Below, one piece after another: positions 35,914 to 43,960 of a stretch of DNA of 43,960 bases. Source of the stretch: Pseudomonadota bacterium (GTDB lineage: Bacteria > Desulfobacterota > Desulfobulbia > Desulfobulbales > Desulfocapsaceae); NCBI GenBank assembly GCA_018821785.1, contig JAHJLI010000078.1, positions 1-43,960 on the forward strand, read 5' to 3'. Each line of letters begins with the position of its first letter. Within the stretch, counting starts at the first letter, position 1. Under the pieces are notes generated by a model. It made no database searches and had not been told where the DNA came from. It saw nothing but the letters and a program-made list of their open reading frames with translations. The translations under genes and the position numbers were made by a program.

Positions 35914-38181
35914 TTATCTACGTCCTAAAGGAGGTGCCCCCGAGGGCGGAGCACCTCCTGGGGGTGGTGGCCTACGCACACCTCCGCCTGCCAGTTTAAC
36001 GATGATCTGATTTGATTTCTGCAAACGTTTCGTCATAGTTTTAAAGAGATGTCGCGAGACATCGGGGTACTTGTCAATAATCTCTTCCAGTTTATCACCG
36101 GGAAATCGTTTTACGGTCGACCTGCCTTGGGAAATGATCGAAGCTGTACGTTGCTCTCCGGTAATTGACGCCATCTCTCCGAAATATTCTCCGGGTTCAG
36201 TAAGTTCGGCAATTTTCTTGCCACCCTTAACAACCGTGAGGGCCCCGCGGATGAGCTTAAAAAAGTCTATATCCTTATTCCCTTCCCTAATAATCACGTC
36301 AGCATCTTCATAGTTTTCTTGATCCGGGTTTACCAGATAGGCAGGAAGGCTTTCCCTGTGTGCCACTGTCCGGCGAAGAGCTTCTTCAATACTCGTTACC
36401 CCTGTTCTAACTTTCTGCAGAGCCGCATCACGCAGGGGAGTCATTCCTTCCTGCACTGCAATTTTGCGCAGCTGATCTTCGGGAACCTCGGCACTTATGG
36501 CTTTTGCAACCTCATCTGTGATTTCCATCAACTCGAAAAAACCAACACGCCCTCTATACCCAAGACCGTTGCATTCCGTGCAGCCATTGGGTCCATAAAT
36601 AGTCAAATCTTTAACCTCCTCCTCACGAAAACCAATTTTGATGAGTTCAGCCGGTTCATATTCGACGATTTTTTTACAATTACCGCAAAGTTTTCGGCCT
36701 AACCTCTGTGAAAGCACCATGGTTACCGAGGAGGCGAGCATGTATGGCGGAATACCAATATCGACGAGACGGCCAATGGTCGCCGCACTATCGTTGGTAT
36801 GCAATGTTGAAAAAACGAGATGACCTGTCATAGCAGCTTTGATGGCAATTTCCGCCGTATCAATATCACGAATCTCACCGACCATTATTATATCAGGATC
36901 CTGACGAAGAAAAGCCTTCAGCGCGGCAGCGAAGGTCATGCCGATCTCTTTATGAACGTTGACTTGATTAATTCCCTTGAAGTTAAATTCGACCGGATCT
37001 TCCGCAGTGAGAATTTTGATATCTTCGCTGTTCATCGAGTTCAATGCGGAATAGAGGGTAACCGTCTTCCCCGAACCAGTAGGCCCAGTGACAAGCAGCA
37101 ATCCTTGCGGCCGCCTAAGGCATCTTTTGAGCATCTCGAAGGTTTCAATTTCAAAACCTAGCTTTGTCAGGTCAACGTTCAATGATGCTTTGTCAAGAAT
37201 ACGTAAAACCACCGACTCACCGAACAGAGTGGGAAGCGAAGAAACTCGGAAATCGACTGAGCGATTTTTTCCCATGCGCATCTTGATACGCCCGTCTTGC
37301 GGTACTCGTCGCTCGGTAATATCGAGTCCCGAGAGAATCTTCAGCCTGGCTACCATGGCATTCTTGATTGTCAGAGGAAGATTCATCGATTTAAAAAGCG
37401 AACCATCTTTACGATACCTGACCTGCATGGTTTTTTCGTATGGCTCGACATGGATGTCAGAAGCTCCATCCTGAACTGCTTTAATAAGGATGCCATTCAC
37501 TAGTTTGATTATCGGGGCATCAGAAGCTGCAAACTGCTCGCCGATGTCGTCGTCAGAATCACCTTCAATTTCAAAATCATCGGCGGCTTCAGCAACTATC
37601 GATCCGAAGTCATCAACCTGAGTGACCTCCATTTCATTTGAAGTCTCCTCAACCGTTCCTAGAAAAGACTTCGCTTCCTCGGCATCGATACCGTAGTACT
37701 TCTGATAGGCCTCGACAATGTCCGCCTCAGTTGAGACACAAACCGAGAGTTCTTTATTCACCAGATTCTGAATCTCTTCCACCGCCTCCGAATCAGAAGG
37801 CTCCGACATGGTGATTTGCAGGGTGTTACCAGCCATTCGTAGAGGAAAGGCTAAATATTTTTTGGCTTCACTGTAAGGTAGAAGTTTAAGTACGTCTTTT
37901 GATGGCGGCTCATTTTTAATAACGACTGCGGGATAGTTATGCTGCCGACTGAGGAAATTAATGACCGTAGTCTCATCGATATATTCAAGCTGTTGTAAAA
38001 TGTTACTGAGGCGACCACCTTTTTTTTGCAGAATTTTTTTGGCCGTTTCCAGTTGACTCGGAGTTATATACCCGGCCTTGCTCAGCAATTCGCCGATCTT
38101 AATTTTTCCGGCACCCGACTGATCCTTGATAGTTTTTTTCATCGAGGATTTGCGTTGCAAATCGTCACTTCTTAAAGCCAT
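35914..38181 (-). CDS. PilB/GspE-type secretion ATPase fused to a cyclic-nucleotide-binding domain
   Basis: Hexameric assembly ATPase for type IV pili or type II secretion, 755 residues. N-terminal MshEN-type region (about 26-165) with RLSNILQQLEYIDETTVINF, close to the c-di-GMP-binding pattern RLGxxL...L...Q but with Ser for Gly. The ATPase core has APIIKLVNGILIKAVQDGASDIHVEP, Walker A GPTGSGKT (about 365-372), the Asp box TAEDPVEF, Walker B DPDIIMVGEIRD, and a four-Cys zinc loop (CGNC...CTEC). Unusually, residues about 615-730 form a CRP-type cyclic-nucleotide fold with an intact phosphate cassette FGEMASITGEQRTAS, followed by a Pro/Gly-rich tail (RRPPPPGGAPPSG). No other pilus genes are nearby. 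Normal PilB ends near residue 570. The ELM1-like gene starts one base after its stop. Confidence 0.9.
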   Translation of the reverse strand: MALRSDDLQRKSSMKKTIKDQSGAGKIKIGELLSKAGYITPSQLETAKKILQKKGGRLSNILQQLEYIDETTVINFLSRQHNYPAVVIKNEPPSKDVLKLLPYSEAKKYLAFPLRMAGNTLQITMSEPSDSEAVEEIQNLVNKELSVCVSTEADIVEAYQKYYGIDAEEAKSFLGTVEETSNEMEVTQVDDFGSIVAEAADDFEIEGDSDDDIGEQFAASDAPIIKLVNGILIKAVQDGASDIHVEPYEKTMQVRYRKDGSLFKSMNLPLTIKNAMVARLKILSGLDITERRVPQDGRIKMRMGKNRSVDFRVSSLPTLFGESVVLRILDKASLNVDLTKLGFEIETFEMLKRCLRRPQGLLLVTGPTGSGKTVTLYSALNSMNSEDIKILTAEDPVEFNFKGINQVNVHKEIGMTFAAALKAFLRQDPDIIMVGEIRDIDTAEIAIKAAMTGHLVFSTLHTNDSAATIGRLVDIGIPPYMLASSVTMVLSQRLGRKLCGNCKKIVEYEPAELIKIGFREEEVKDLTIYGPNGCTECNGLGYRGRVGFFELMEITDEVAKAISAEVPEDQLRKIAVQEGMTPLRDAALQKVRTGVTSIEEALRRTVAHRESLPAYLVNPDQENYEDADVIIREGNKDIDFFKLIRGALTVVKGGKKIAELTEPGEYFGEMASITGEQRTASIISQGRSTVKRFPGDKLEEIIDKYPDVSRHLFKTMTKRLQKSNQIIVKLAGGGVRRPPPPGGAPPSGAPPLGRR

Positions 38182-38297
38182 AACTTTTAACCAATGTAAG
38201 GGTGTGTTAAGGATGCTGGGAAATAGGGTAATCTGCCAAAAAATCCACGTTATTTACCAAAATAAACCATATAAATAATCTCTTTGGAAGTTTTTCC

Positions 38298-39221
38298 TTA
38301 TATCAAATATTTATCATGCATAACTTTTTGCAAAGGGATCATTATTTCCCGCATAGAAGGCTCTGCTGCCGGAGTTGTCCTCAATGAAAATATATGTTTC
38401 CATTCCAATAGGTTGCAAAATACGATGATCTCGGTTTTGCAAGAATTAGGCAATACAGTCCTGGCAGCCTGTGGGGTGGCTGTCTCCAGAAGCTTGAAAT
38501 AGGCGGATTCAGCCAGTTTCATGGCCTCTTTCCAGAGTTGATACTCTTTGCTACCCTCTATAAAAAACATCGGCCTGATAAACGTCACTTGATTATCAAA
38601 TTTATCTTCACTGTAACGACAATAGCGCTGACTTTCTTGAAGAAAGGAGCAGGGGCGGTGTCTTACCAACTCGTGGGTGACGGCACGATTGACAATAAAT
38701 CTGATGCCAACAAAACGATGACGCAAACGAAGTTCTTCCGGCAATTGATCAACCTCAGAAATATTCATTTTGGTTATCTTAACACTGGTATCTCTTGCCG
38801 TAATTGTATGCTGATCAAAAATATTTTCAAATAAATATGGGACTATTCCAGCGAGACAAAGGATCAGATCATTTACCAGTTGATTTCCTGAATAAAGAAA
38901 ATAAAACTCTCTGAAGGCACGCATTGATCCAGTGATCAGCAGACCATCCGGCAATGTATCTATAACAAGATATTTCGGCTGACAACTGAGCAAAGCCTGA
39001 AGCTGCTGAGGATGACAGATTACCCGAAATGTTAAAACAGCCATCTCCAGAACGGAGTTATGACCATGAGCAGCTATCTTGGTAACAAATGGGATTGCAG
39101 AGTCATCGGTAATTTTATCTTCACTCTTGTAACAAACGCGACCACATGCCTCCAGTCGCACAGCTACAGAAGAGCTGTCCAATTCATCCAAAATATGAAA
39201 AGAAGGTTCAATTATTTTCAT
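38298..39221 (-). CDS. thyX: FAD-dependent thymidylate synthase
   Basis: Makes dTMP from dUMP using methylene-tetrahydrofolate, FAD and NADPH. The ThyX signature RHRxxSxxxxSxRY is exact at residues 187-200 (RHRPCSFLQESQRY). Start chosen at the ATG at 39221, with AAAGGA eight bases upstream; the longer open frame to 39323 runs into nifS. The 307-residue length exceeds the classical 220-250; extra sequence lies between residues about 78 and 175. The terminal part includes the Arg-rich substrate region AARTVLPNSCKTEI and LRTTPAAEPSMREI. Only four bases separate it from the nifS stop. Downstream, 38182-38297 is a 116-base AT-rich gap before the pilus ATPase gene. Confidence 0.95.
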   Translation of the reverse strand: MKIIEPSFHILDELDSSSVAVRLEACGRVCYKSEDKITDDSAIPFVTKIAAHGHNSVLEMAVLTFRVICHPQQLQALLSCQPKYLVIDTLPDGLLITGSMRAFREFYFLYSGNQLVNDLILCLAGIVPYLFENIFDQHTITARDTSVKITKMNISEVDQLPEELRLRHRFVGIRFIVNRAVTHELVRHRPCSFLQESQRYCRYSEDKFDNQVTFIRPMFFIEGSKEYQLWKEAMKLAESAYFKLLETATPQAARTVLPNSCKTEIIVFCNLLEWKHIFSLRTTPAAEPSMREIMIPLQKVMHDKYLI

Positions 39222-39225
39222 ACGG

Positions 39226-40407
39226 CTATCCTTTCCAGAAAGGCGACAGTTTACGTAATGATTCAATAATTGCCGGCATTTTGGCAATAACCAGATCGAC
39301 CTCATCAACCGTGTTGTAGACACTCAACGAGAAACGGATCGATCCGTGGGCTGCAGTGAATGGCACCCCCATTGCTCTCAGCACATGGGACGGCTCAAGA
39401 GAACCTGAGGTACAGGCAGAACCGGAGGATGCACAAATTCCATGCTGATTCATGTGCAGCAAAATAGCTTCACCCTCAACATATTCAAAACTGATATTTG
39501 CAGTATTTGGCAACCGCTCCGTCTTGTGGCCATTAAGCATCGATTTAGGTATGATTTCGAGCAAATTCCCCTCCAGCCTGTCACGCAACTGCTTCACCCG
39601 ACTGTTTTCATCGACCATCTTTTCAGCGGCAAGCTCGCAAGCACGGCCCAATCCGACAATTGATGCCACATTTTCAGTCCCTCCGCGACGTCCGTGTTCC
39701 TGATGACCACCTTCCATAAATGGCACAAAGAGTGTGCCTCTCTTGATATATAAAACGCCAACTCCTTTGGGTGCGTGCAATTTGTGTCCGGATAAAGAAA
39801 GAAAGTCGATATCCAAACGTTTCAAATCGATGGCTATTTTACCGACGGCCTGAACCGCATCTGTATGAAACAGTATTCCTCTCTGTTTTGCCATTTTGGC
39901 CATCTCGGCAACTGGGAAGATGACCCCCGTCTCGTTATTGGCCCACATGACGCTGACAATAGCGGTATCTTCAGTGAGCGATGCCTCGTATTCGGCCATA
40001 TCCAGCATACCTTCGGCATCGACTTTCAACCGTGTCACCCGGTATTTGTGACCGGTAACCGTCTCAAGGTTTTCACATAGATTTTTTACAGCCGGATGCT
40101 CGACTCTGGTAGTGACAATGTGCCTTTTTTCCGGGAAGGTTCTGAGGGCCGACAGAATCGCTGTAGAATCACTCTCTGTCCCACAGCTGGTAAAAGTGAT
40201 TTCCTCAGGTTCCGCCCCCAACAAAGATGCCACATTACATCTGGCATCTTTAATGGACTGCCCAACCAGGCCTCCGAAGGTATGCATGCTCGACGGATTG
40301 CCGTAAGATTCAGTCAAAAATGGCATCATTGCCTCAACCACTTCGGGTGCAACCCTCGTGGTGGCGTTGTTATCCATATAGATGACGTTAGGGTTTGCAG
40401 CCGCCAT
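39226..40407 (-). CDS. nifS: Cysteine desulfurase, NifS/IscS type
   Basis: PLP enzyme that takes sulfur from cysteine for iron-sulfur cluster assembly. The 393-residue protein begins VIYMDNNATTRVAPEV, has the PLP region FTSCGTESDSTAI, VEHPAVKN, the PLP Lys in SLSGHKLHAPKGVG (about residue 205), the RGGTENVASIVGLG segment, and the active-site Cys in SSGSACTSGSLEPSHVL. It starts at the nifU stop (TAATG, one shared base), and thyX follows after four bases. NifS-type is preferred over IscS because of the NifU partner with three domains. No nitrogenase genes are present, so this is likely the general iron-sulfur system, as commonly in sulfate reducers. Confidence 0.96.
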   Translation of the reverse strand: MAAANPNVIYMDNNATTRVAPEVVEAMMPFLTESYGNPSSMHTFGGLVGQSIKDARCNVASLLGAEPEEITFTSCGTESDSTAILSALRTFPEKRHIVTTRVEHPAVKNLCENLETVTGHKYRVTRLKVDAEGMLDMAEYEASLTEDTAIVSVMWANNETGVIFPVAEMAKMAKQRGILFHTDAVQAVGKIAIDLKRLDIDFLSLSGHKLHAPKGVGVLYIKRGTLFVPFMEGGHQEHGRRGGTENVASIVGLGRACELAAEKMVDENSRVKQLRDRLEGNLLEIIPKSMLNGHKTERLPNTANISFEYVEGEAILLHMNQHGICASSGSACTSGSLEPSHVLRAMGVPFTAAHGSIRFSLSVYNTVDEVDLVIAKMPAIIESLRKLSPFWKG

Positions 40408-41246
40408 TAGTTATTCTCCTCGACAATCAGACTTGCTAAAACCAGTTCCCGCAATTTCTTTTCAACATATTCCTTGATAGTGGTCTGCGATTTGCTGCAA
40501 CTCTTGCAGGCTCCACGTAAGGAAACGATAACAAAGTCGCCATCGACATCAATGAGTTCAATATCGCCACCGTCTTTTTTTAACCCCGGCCTGATCTCTC
40601 GCTCAAGGACCTCCTCGATTTTTTTTATTTTCTGCAAGGATGTCATCTTTTTTTGTGGAAAGATTTGGGGGATGGAAATTTCTGATTTGCCGCTGACGGT
40701 TTCGATTAGAATTTTTCGCAGTTTTTCCTCACACTTGCCACAGCCGCCACCTGCCTTGGTAAAGTTAGTTATCTCTTCAATCGACCGCAGGCTGGATTCC
40801 TTAATTGCTCTAATAATCTCAAGGTCGGTGACTCCAAAGCATTCGCAGACAACTTCACCCTCAGCCATCGGTAATTTCAGCCCGCGATAATCGGCAATTG
40901 CCGCTTCAAGAGCCTCCCTCCCCATGACCGAACAGTGCATTTTTTCTTTTGGTAAGCCACCGAGAGCCTGGGCGATGTCTTCATTGGTGATCTTGGCCGC
41001 TTCATCAACCTTCAGGCCTTTAACCATTTCGGTGAGAACGGAAGACGAGGCAATTGCGCTGGCGCACCCAAAGGTCTTAAATTTAGCGTCTATTATAATA
41101 TCGTTTGTATCAATTTTGAGAGTCAGTTTTAAAGCGTCACCACAGGCGAGCGAGCCGACATCTCCTGTCCCACTCGGATTGTCAATTTCCCCAACATTTT
41201 GCGGGGTCAGAAAATGCTCTTGAACTTTATCGGTATATTCCCACAT
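40407..41246 (-). CDS. nifU: NifU iron-sulfur cluster scaffold (three-domain)
   Basis: Scaffold on which NifS builds iron-sulfur clusters. The 279-residue protein has an N-terminal IscU-like domain with its three cluster cysteines (LACGD, FGCASA, HCSVMG), a central BFD-type [2Fe-2S] domain (CECFGVTDLEI ... GGGCGKCEEKL) and a C-terminal NfU domain with the C-x2-C motif (GACKSCSKS). The domain order and length match NifU of Azotobacter. The ATG has AGGAG five to six bases upstream, and a promoter-like site lies 50-77 bases before it. The stop overlaps nifS by one base. Confidence 0.97.
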   Translation of the reverse strand: MWEYTDKVQEHFLTPQNVGEIDNPSGTGDVGSLACGDALKLTLKIDTNDIIIDAKFKTFGCASAIASSSVLTEMVKGLKVDEAAKITNEDIAQALGGLPKEKMHCSVMGREALEAAIADYRGLKLPMAEGEVVCECFGVTDLEIIRAIKESSLRSIEEITNFTKAGGGCGKCEEKLRKILIETVSGKSEISIPQIFPQKKMTSLQKIKKIEEVLEREIRPGLKKDGGDIELIDVDGDFVIVSLRGACKSCSKSQTTIKEYVEKKLRELVLASLIVEENN

Positions 41247-41295
41247 AGCGTACTCCTGAAATGAATGATAATAAGTGATTTTTTGTTACATGCTG

Positions 41296-41323
41296 ATAAT
41301 AATGCCAGAATGGTAAAATGCAA
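41296..41323 (-). promoter_or_regulatory. Possible promoter of the nifU-nifS-thyX operon
   Basis: On the minus strand, TTGCAT (41323-41318) and TATTAT (41301-41296) are 16 bases apart, 4/6 and 5/6 matches to sigma-70 consensus. It lies in the 143-base gap between pgm and nifU, so the iron-sulfur genes probably have their own promoter. No IscR-type site was recognised by eye. Confidence 0.4.
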
Positions 41324-41389
41324 CGGTCAACAGCCACAACACCTTCCGCTTGCTTCATCTTGAAAGAAAATCGGCACCTCAAGCAGGTC

Positions 41390-43126
41390 TTATAAAATAC
41401 CTATCTCAACCAGCATGTTTTTCGCCGTCGACACCAGGTCATTCGTCCCGGAAGGGGTCCTGGATTCAACATAAAATCTCACCTTGGGTTCAGTCCCCGA
41501 GGGGCGTATCATCAGCCAGGATCCATCCTCGAAAACCATTTTTTGTCCGTCTATAGTTATAACCTTACTGATTCGTCTGGCTGCATCTCCAACCTTGATA
41601 ACGCTTCCTTCATGGTACTTTGCCAGTTTCGCTAACAGTCGAAGCAACTCCTCCCCCTTAACGCTCACCGCCACCCCATCCCGTTCAGGATAATAGGCAC
41701 CGTAAGCATCTTCAATGCTTTTGAGATAATCACCGAGATTCATGTTGGTTGTCAGCATCATCTCAAGGGCAAGGAGCAAACCTATATACGCATCTTTTTC
41801 TGGGGTATGTCCGATTATCGATATGCCATCCGACTCTTCAAAGAAAACGAGCGCCCGCCCGATGACCGGTTTAAAATTTTTAAATCCTACGCTCGGCTCA
41901 AACAGTTCTTCGCCAAAGGCCGCAGCGATGCCGTTGGCAAGGTTGGAGGTGGCCACGGTTTTTGCAACCATGCCTGCTTTGCCTTTGTACTCATGAAGAA
42001 AATGATAAGCCATGGCACCGAAATGATTCATGGTTATTTCGGATGTCCCATCGGTAAAACGAATTCTGTCTCCATCAGGATCAATGATTGCTCCGAGTTT
42101 CATGGTTGCAGTACTTTTCTGTAGTGTCTCGACGATATTTCGCATATTGGCGGTAGAAGGCTCGGGGGCCACACCACCAAAGGTCACATCGGCAGTGTCA
42201 CGGAGAACAATGAGCGCAGGTGTTTGGGTGTTATCAAACAATTCCCGGACATGTAAACGGCTTGCTCCGTGTACACAGTCAATAACCACAACCATGTCAT
42301 CACGATTAAGGAAGGCAGCGACCGCCCTATCCAGATCGAGTCCGTGCACCGGTTGATTCTCCTGCACCAAGTATTTCCATGTGGCGAGAGAATCAAAGGA
42401 CTGGACATGAGAAAATGTCCTCATCACTTCTTCTATTGTTTCTGGGGCTTTATCCGGAACATATGCCTGCTCCACGAGTTTCAGGGCATTGGCTGTTATA
42501 GTTTCGGTTACTTCTGAAGCAGCAGGGCCGGCATCCGCCGCATTAAATTTATAACCGCCATATTCTAGGGGGTTGTGCGAGGGAGTGAGATTGATTGAGA
42601 AAGCGGCTTTATGTTTGAGAACCGCTGCGGAAAGCACTCCAGTGGTTGACTCACCGGCATAATGAACACGAAAACCCTTGTATGCCAGGACATAAGCAAC
42701 ACTTGCGGCAAGAAGAGGCCCGGCAAACCTGTTGTCAAAACCCAGGACACAACCTCTTACCTGGGCCTCGGCCAAACTCTCGACTCCAAGAGGACCTTTC
42801 AAGCTCGGGTCAGTTTGCAGATTTTCGTACATCTGAACAATAGCTGAGGTTACGAGAGCCGTAGAACAGGCATTAATATCCTTGCCCAGTTTGCCACGCC
42901 ACCCTGAAGTACCAAAAGATATAACCTCTGCCGGTGCCCGGTGATTATCTCTGATTTCTTTGAAAAGCAGTTGGTATGCAGCCGCCAGGGGTTCGTGCCA
43001 GACTTGTCCTTCATTTTTTTTTCGAGCAACAATTTCTTTAATTAGACCGATATAGTCACTGCGAAAATGATCACCAGAGACGATAAACCGGCCAAATAAT
43101 TCAACAGAATTTTTGGAAGTGACCAT
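41390..43126 (-). CDS. pgm: Phosphoglucomutase (alpha-D-glucose type)
   Basis: Interconverts glucose-1-phosphate and glucose-6-phosphate. Start chosen at the ATG at 43126, preceded by a strong GGAGGAG six bases upstream. The 578-residue protein starts its catalytic core with ISFGTSGWRGKLG, has the phosphoserine loop TPSHNPLEYGGYKFN (Ser near residue 182; TPSHNP as in E. coli Pgm), the magnesium loop DPDGDRIRFTD, and the sugar-phosphate loop SGTEPKVRFYVE near the end. It is larger than phosphomannomutases of about 460 residues, favouring Pgm. A Trm112-like gene lies 61 bases upstream in the same direction. Activity toward mannose phosphates cannot be excluded. Confidence 0.93.
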   Translation of the reverse strand: MVTSKNSVELFGRFIVSGDHFRSDYIGLIKEIVARKKNEGQVWHEPLAAAYQLLFKEIRDNHRAPAEVISFGTSGWRGKLGKDINACSTALVTSAIVQMYENLQTDPSLKGPLGVESLAEAQVRGCVLGFDNRFAGPLLAASVAYVLAYKGFRVHYAGESTTGVLSAAVLKHKAAFSINLTPSHNPLEYGGYKFNAADAGPAASEVTETITANALKLVEQAYVPDKAPETIEEVMRTFSHVQSFDSLATWKYLVQENQPVHGLDLDRAVAAFLNRDDMVVVIDCVHGASRLHVRELFDNTQTPALIVLRDTADVTFGGVAPEPSTANMRNIVETLQKSTATMKLGAIIDPDGDRIRFTDGTSEITMNHFGAMAYHFLHEYKGKAGMVAKTVATSNLANGIAAAFGEELFEPSVGFKNFKPVIGRALVFFEESDGISIIGHTPEKDAYIGLLLALEMMLTTNMNLGDYLKSIEDAYGAYYPERDGVAVSVKGEELLRLLAKLAKYHEGSVIKVGDAARRISKVITIDGQKMVFEDGSWLMIRPSGTEPKVRFYVESRTPSGTNDLVSTAKNMLVEIGIL

Positions 43127-43187
43127 ATGTTTCTCCTCCATGTCGCTACGATAGTCGCCAGGAATTTTACGCGGACAAACAGAAAAC

Positions 43188-43364
43188 TCAACCAGCGGAT
43201 TTTCCTACTTTCTTTGCTTGATCGATGAGCATGATCGGAATGTCATCACGAATTTCATATAACAACAAACATTTTTCGCAGAGCAGTCCTTTCTCGTCTT
43301 GCATCTGGAGCGCTCCCTTACATTGGGGACAGGCCAAAATTTCCAGCAGATCTTTATTTATCAT
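43188..43364 (-). CDS. Trm112/YcaR-family small zinc-ribbon protein
   Basis: A 58-residue protein (ATG at 43364, stop TGA at 43190-43188). It begins MINKDLLEILACPQCKGAL, has the second Cys pair CEKC at residues 29-32, and continues LLLYEIRDDIPIMLIDQA, the exact pattern of the Trm112/YcaR (UPF0434) family. Two CxxC pairs likely bind zinc, though many bacterial members vary there. In yeast Trm112 activates methyltransferases; the bacterial role is uncertain. AAGG lies nine bases before the ATG. Probably co-transcribed with pgm. In enterobacteria the relative sits beside kdsB; here kdsB is 16 kb away. Confidence 0.9.
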   Translation of the reverse strand: MINKDLLEILACPQCKGALQMQDEKGLLCEKCLLLYEIRDDIPIMLIDQAKKVGKSAG

Positions 43365-43542
43365 TGTGTTCTACCTTGTTTCTATTAGCATAGATGTAAG
43401 ACTTCCGGCGTTGATAATCATATTATTGAAGCCGTTACAAAATAATTTTGGCAATTTGCAGAAGGTCATTTCGGCTTATTATACCCTTCCGGATATCCAC
43501 GTGTCAGGTTACTATTTTAACAGTAGCAAACAATAATCGAAA

Positions 43543-43570
43543 TTGATATTTACCTGAAACCGATTATGAT
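43543..43570 (+). promoter_or_regulatory. Probable proC promoter
   Basis: TTGATA (43543-43548) and TATGAT (43565-43570), each 5/6 to consensus, with a 16-base spacer, lie 55 bases before the proC ATG in the 261-base divergent spacer (43365-43625). The rest of that spacer is AT-rich with no ORF or stable hairpin that I can support. Confidence 0.5.
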
Positions 43571-43625
43571 TGCATGATTTAATTCCACAATGTCTTTTTC
43601 CAATTCCTTCACGCTTGGACATACC

Positions 43626-43960
43626 ATGAAACAACAAATTGGCTTTATCGGCGGCGGTCAGATGGCAGAAGCACTCATCAGAGGAATCATTGCCTCAGGT
43701 CTGTATCTTAAGGGCAATATCCTTGTTTCAGAACCCAATGATTTCAGGCGTGAGCACCTGGAAGAGACTTATATGATCAAAACTTTCCAGAATAATCACG
43801 AAATCTTTGAGAAAAGCAAAGTAATCATCCTGGCCGTCAAACCCCAGACCATGAAGGCAGTGCTGGAAAATTGCCGGGAGTGCGTTCAGTCGCATCATAT
43901 GCTCATCAGCATTGCGGCAGGCTTGCCGATCTCATTTTATATTAATACTATCGGCAAGAA
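43626..43960 (+). CDS. proC: Pyrroline-5-carboxylate reductase, 3' end beyond window
   Basis: Last step of proline synthesis: reduces pyrroline-5-carboxylate to proline with NAD(P)H. About 111 residues are visible before the window ends. MKQQIGFIGGGQMAEALIRG holds the Rossmann motif GxGGGxMA at residues 6-14; then VIILAVKPQTMKAVL and LISIAAGLPI follow, all typical of ProC. An in-frame ATG at 43590 would add 12 residues but the ATG at 43626 places the motif at the family's usual position. No strong Shine-Dalgarno is visible. Confidence 0.93.
   Translation, partial: MKQQIGFIGGGQMAEALIRGIIASGLYLKGNILVSEPNDFRREHLEETYMIKTFQNNHEIFEKSKVIILAVKPQTMKAVLENCRECVQSHHMLISIAAGLPISFYINTIGK

Noticed and set aside
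40407..41246. Nitrogen-fixation cluster suggested by nifU and nifS
   Set aside because: No nifHDK, nifB, nifE or nifN genes are present; NifU/NifS commonly serve as the general iron-sulfur system in sulfate reducers.
1..43960. CRISPR arrays, tRNA or rRNA genes, insertion sequences, prophage or attachment sites
   Set aside because: I saw no regularly spaced repeats, no cloverleaf-type sequence, no transposase or integrase motifs and no flanking terminal repeats; this was read by eye, so a tRNAscan or repeat search would be decisive.

Overview
The window looks like ordinary chromosome from a Gram-negative anaerobe, most likely a Desulfobulbales-like Desulfobacterota (sulfate-reducer type). Reasons, by inference from gene content: LPS genes (lptE-like, kdsB, galU, ELM1-like and GT4 transferases), a sulfate-reducer style nifU/nifS pair without nitrogenase genes, ThyX, a KamA-type lysine aminomutase, an HDOD-GGDEF protein, and an ole (long-chain olefin) gene set known from this lineage. 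There are no rRNA, tRNA, CRISPR, phage or IS features that I can see. Coding density is very high; no gene-free stretch exceeds about 280 bases.

Layout. 1-3860 (+): 3' part of leuS, an LptE-like lipoprotein, and a DusB-type dihydrouridine synthase. 3866-10510 (-): a tightly coupled five-gene operon read right to left: malic enzyme, OleB-, OleC- and OleD-like genes, and an M48-TPR periplasmic protease. No oleA is present. 10586-14161 (+): KamA-family radical SAM enzyme, then an HDOD-GGDEF diguanylate cyclase and a Cys-rich protein of unknown function. 14248-17648 (-): galU and priA overlapping as ATGA. 17751-21506 (+): hrpA helicase. 21621-27406 (-): hybrid histidine kinase, single-domain response regulator, a long YvcK/CofD-like protein and kdsB. 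27495-28298 (+): rsmJ. 28300-29882 (-): algH/yqgE, a YkgJ-type Cys-cluster protein and rlmH. 30160-32580 (+): glgB plus a 60-residue unknown. 32602-43364 (-): Trm112-like small protein, pgm, nifU, nifS, thyX, a PilB/GspE ATPase with a C-terminal cyclic-nucleotide-binding domain, an ELM1-like protein and a double GT4 glycosyltransferase. 43626-end (+): start of proC.

How the genes fit together. Pgm, GalU and GlgB form a glucose-1-phosphate hub (glycogen and UDP-glucose). KdsB, LptE, ELM1-like, GT4-GT4 and the BepA-like protease serve LPS and outer-membrane assembly. DusB, RsmJ, RlmH, HrpA, LeuS and Trm112 are translation and RNA housekeeping. Two signalling themes recur: cyclic nucleotides (the GGDEF enzyme with a retained I-site; the pilus ATPase with an N-terminal MshEN-like and a C-terminal cNMP-type domain) and phosphorelay (hybrid kinase with a degenerate second receiver beside a lone receiver).

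The most unusual items are the ole operon lacking oleA but carrying a malic enzyme and an M48 protease, the nucleotide-sensing PilB fusion, and the tandem GT4 fusion. I did not see a wholly novel defence or mobile system. All family names come from reading translated sequence without database searches.
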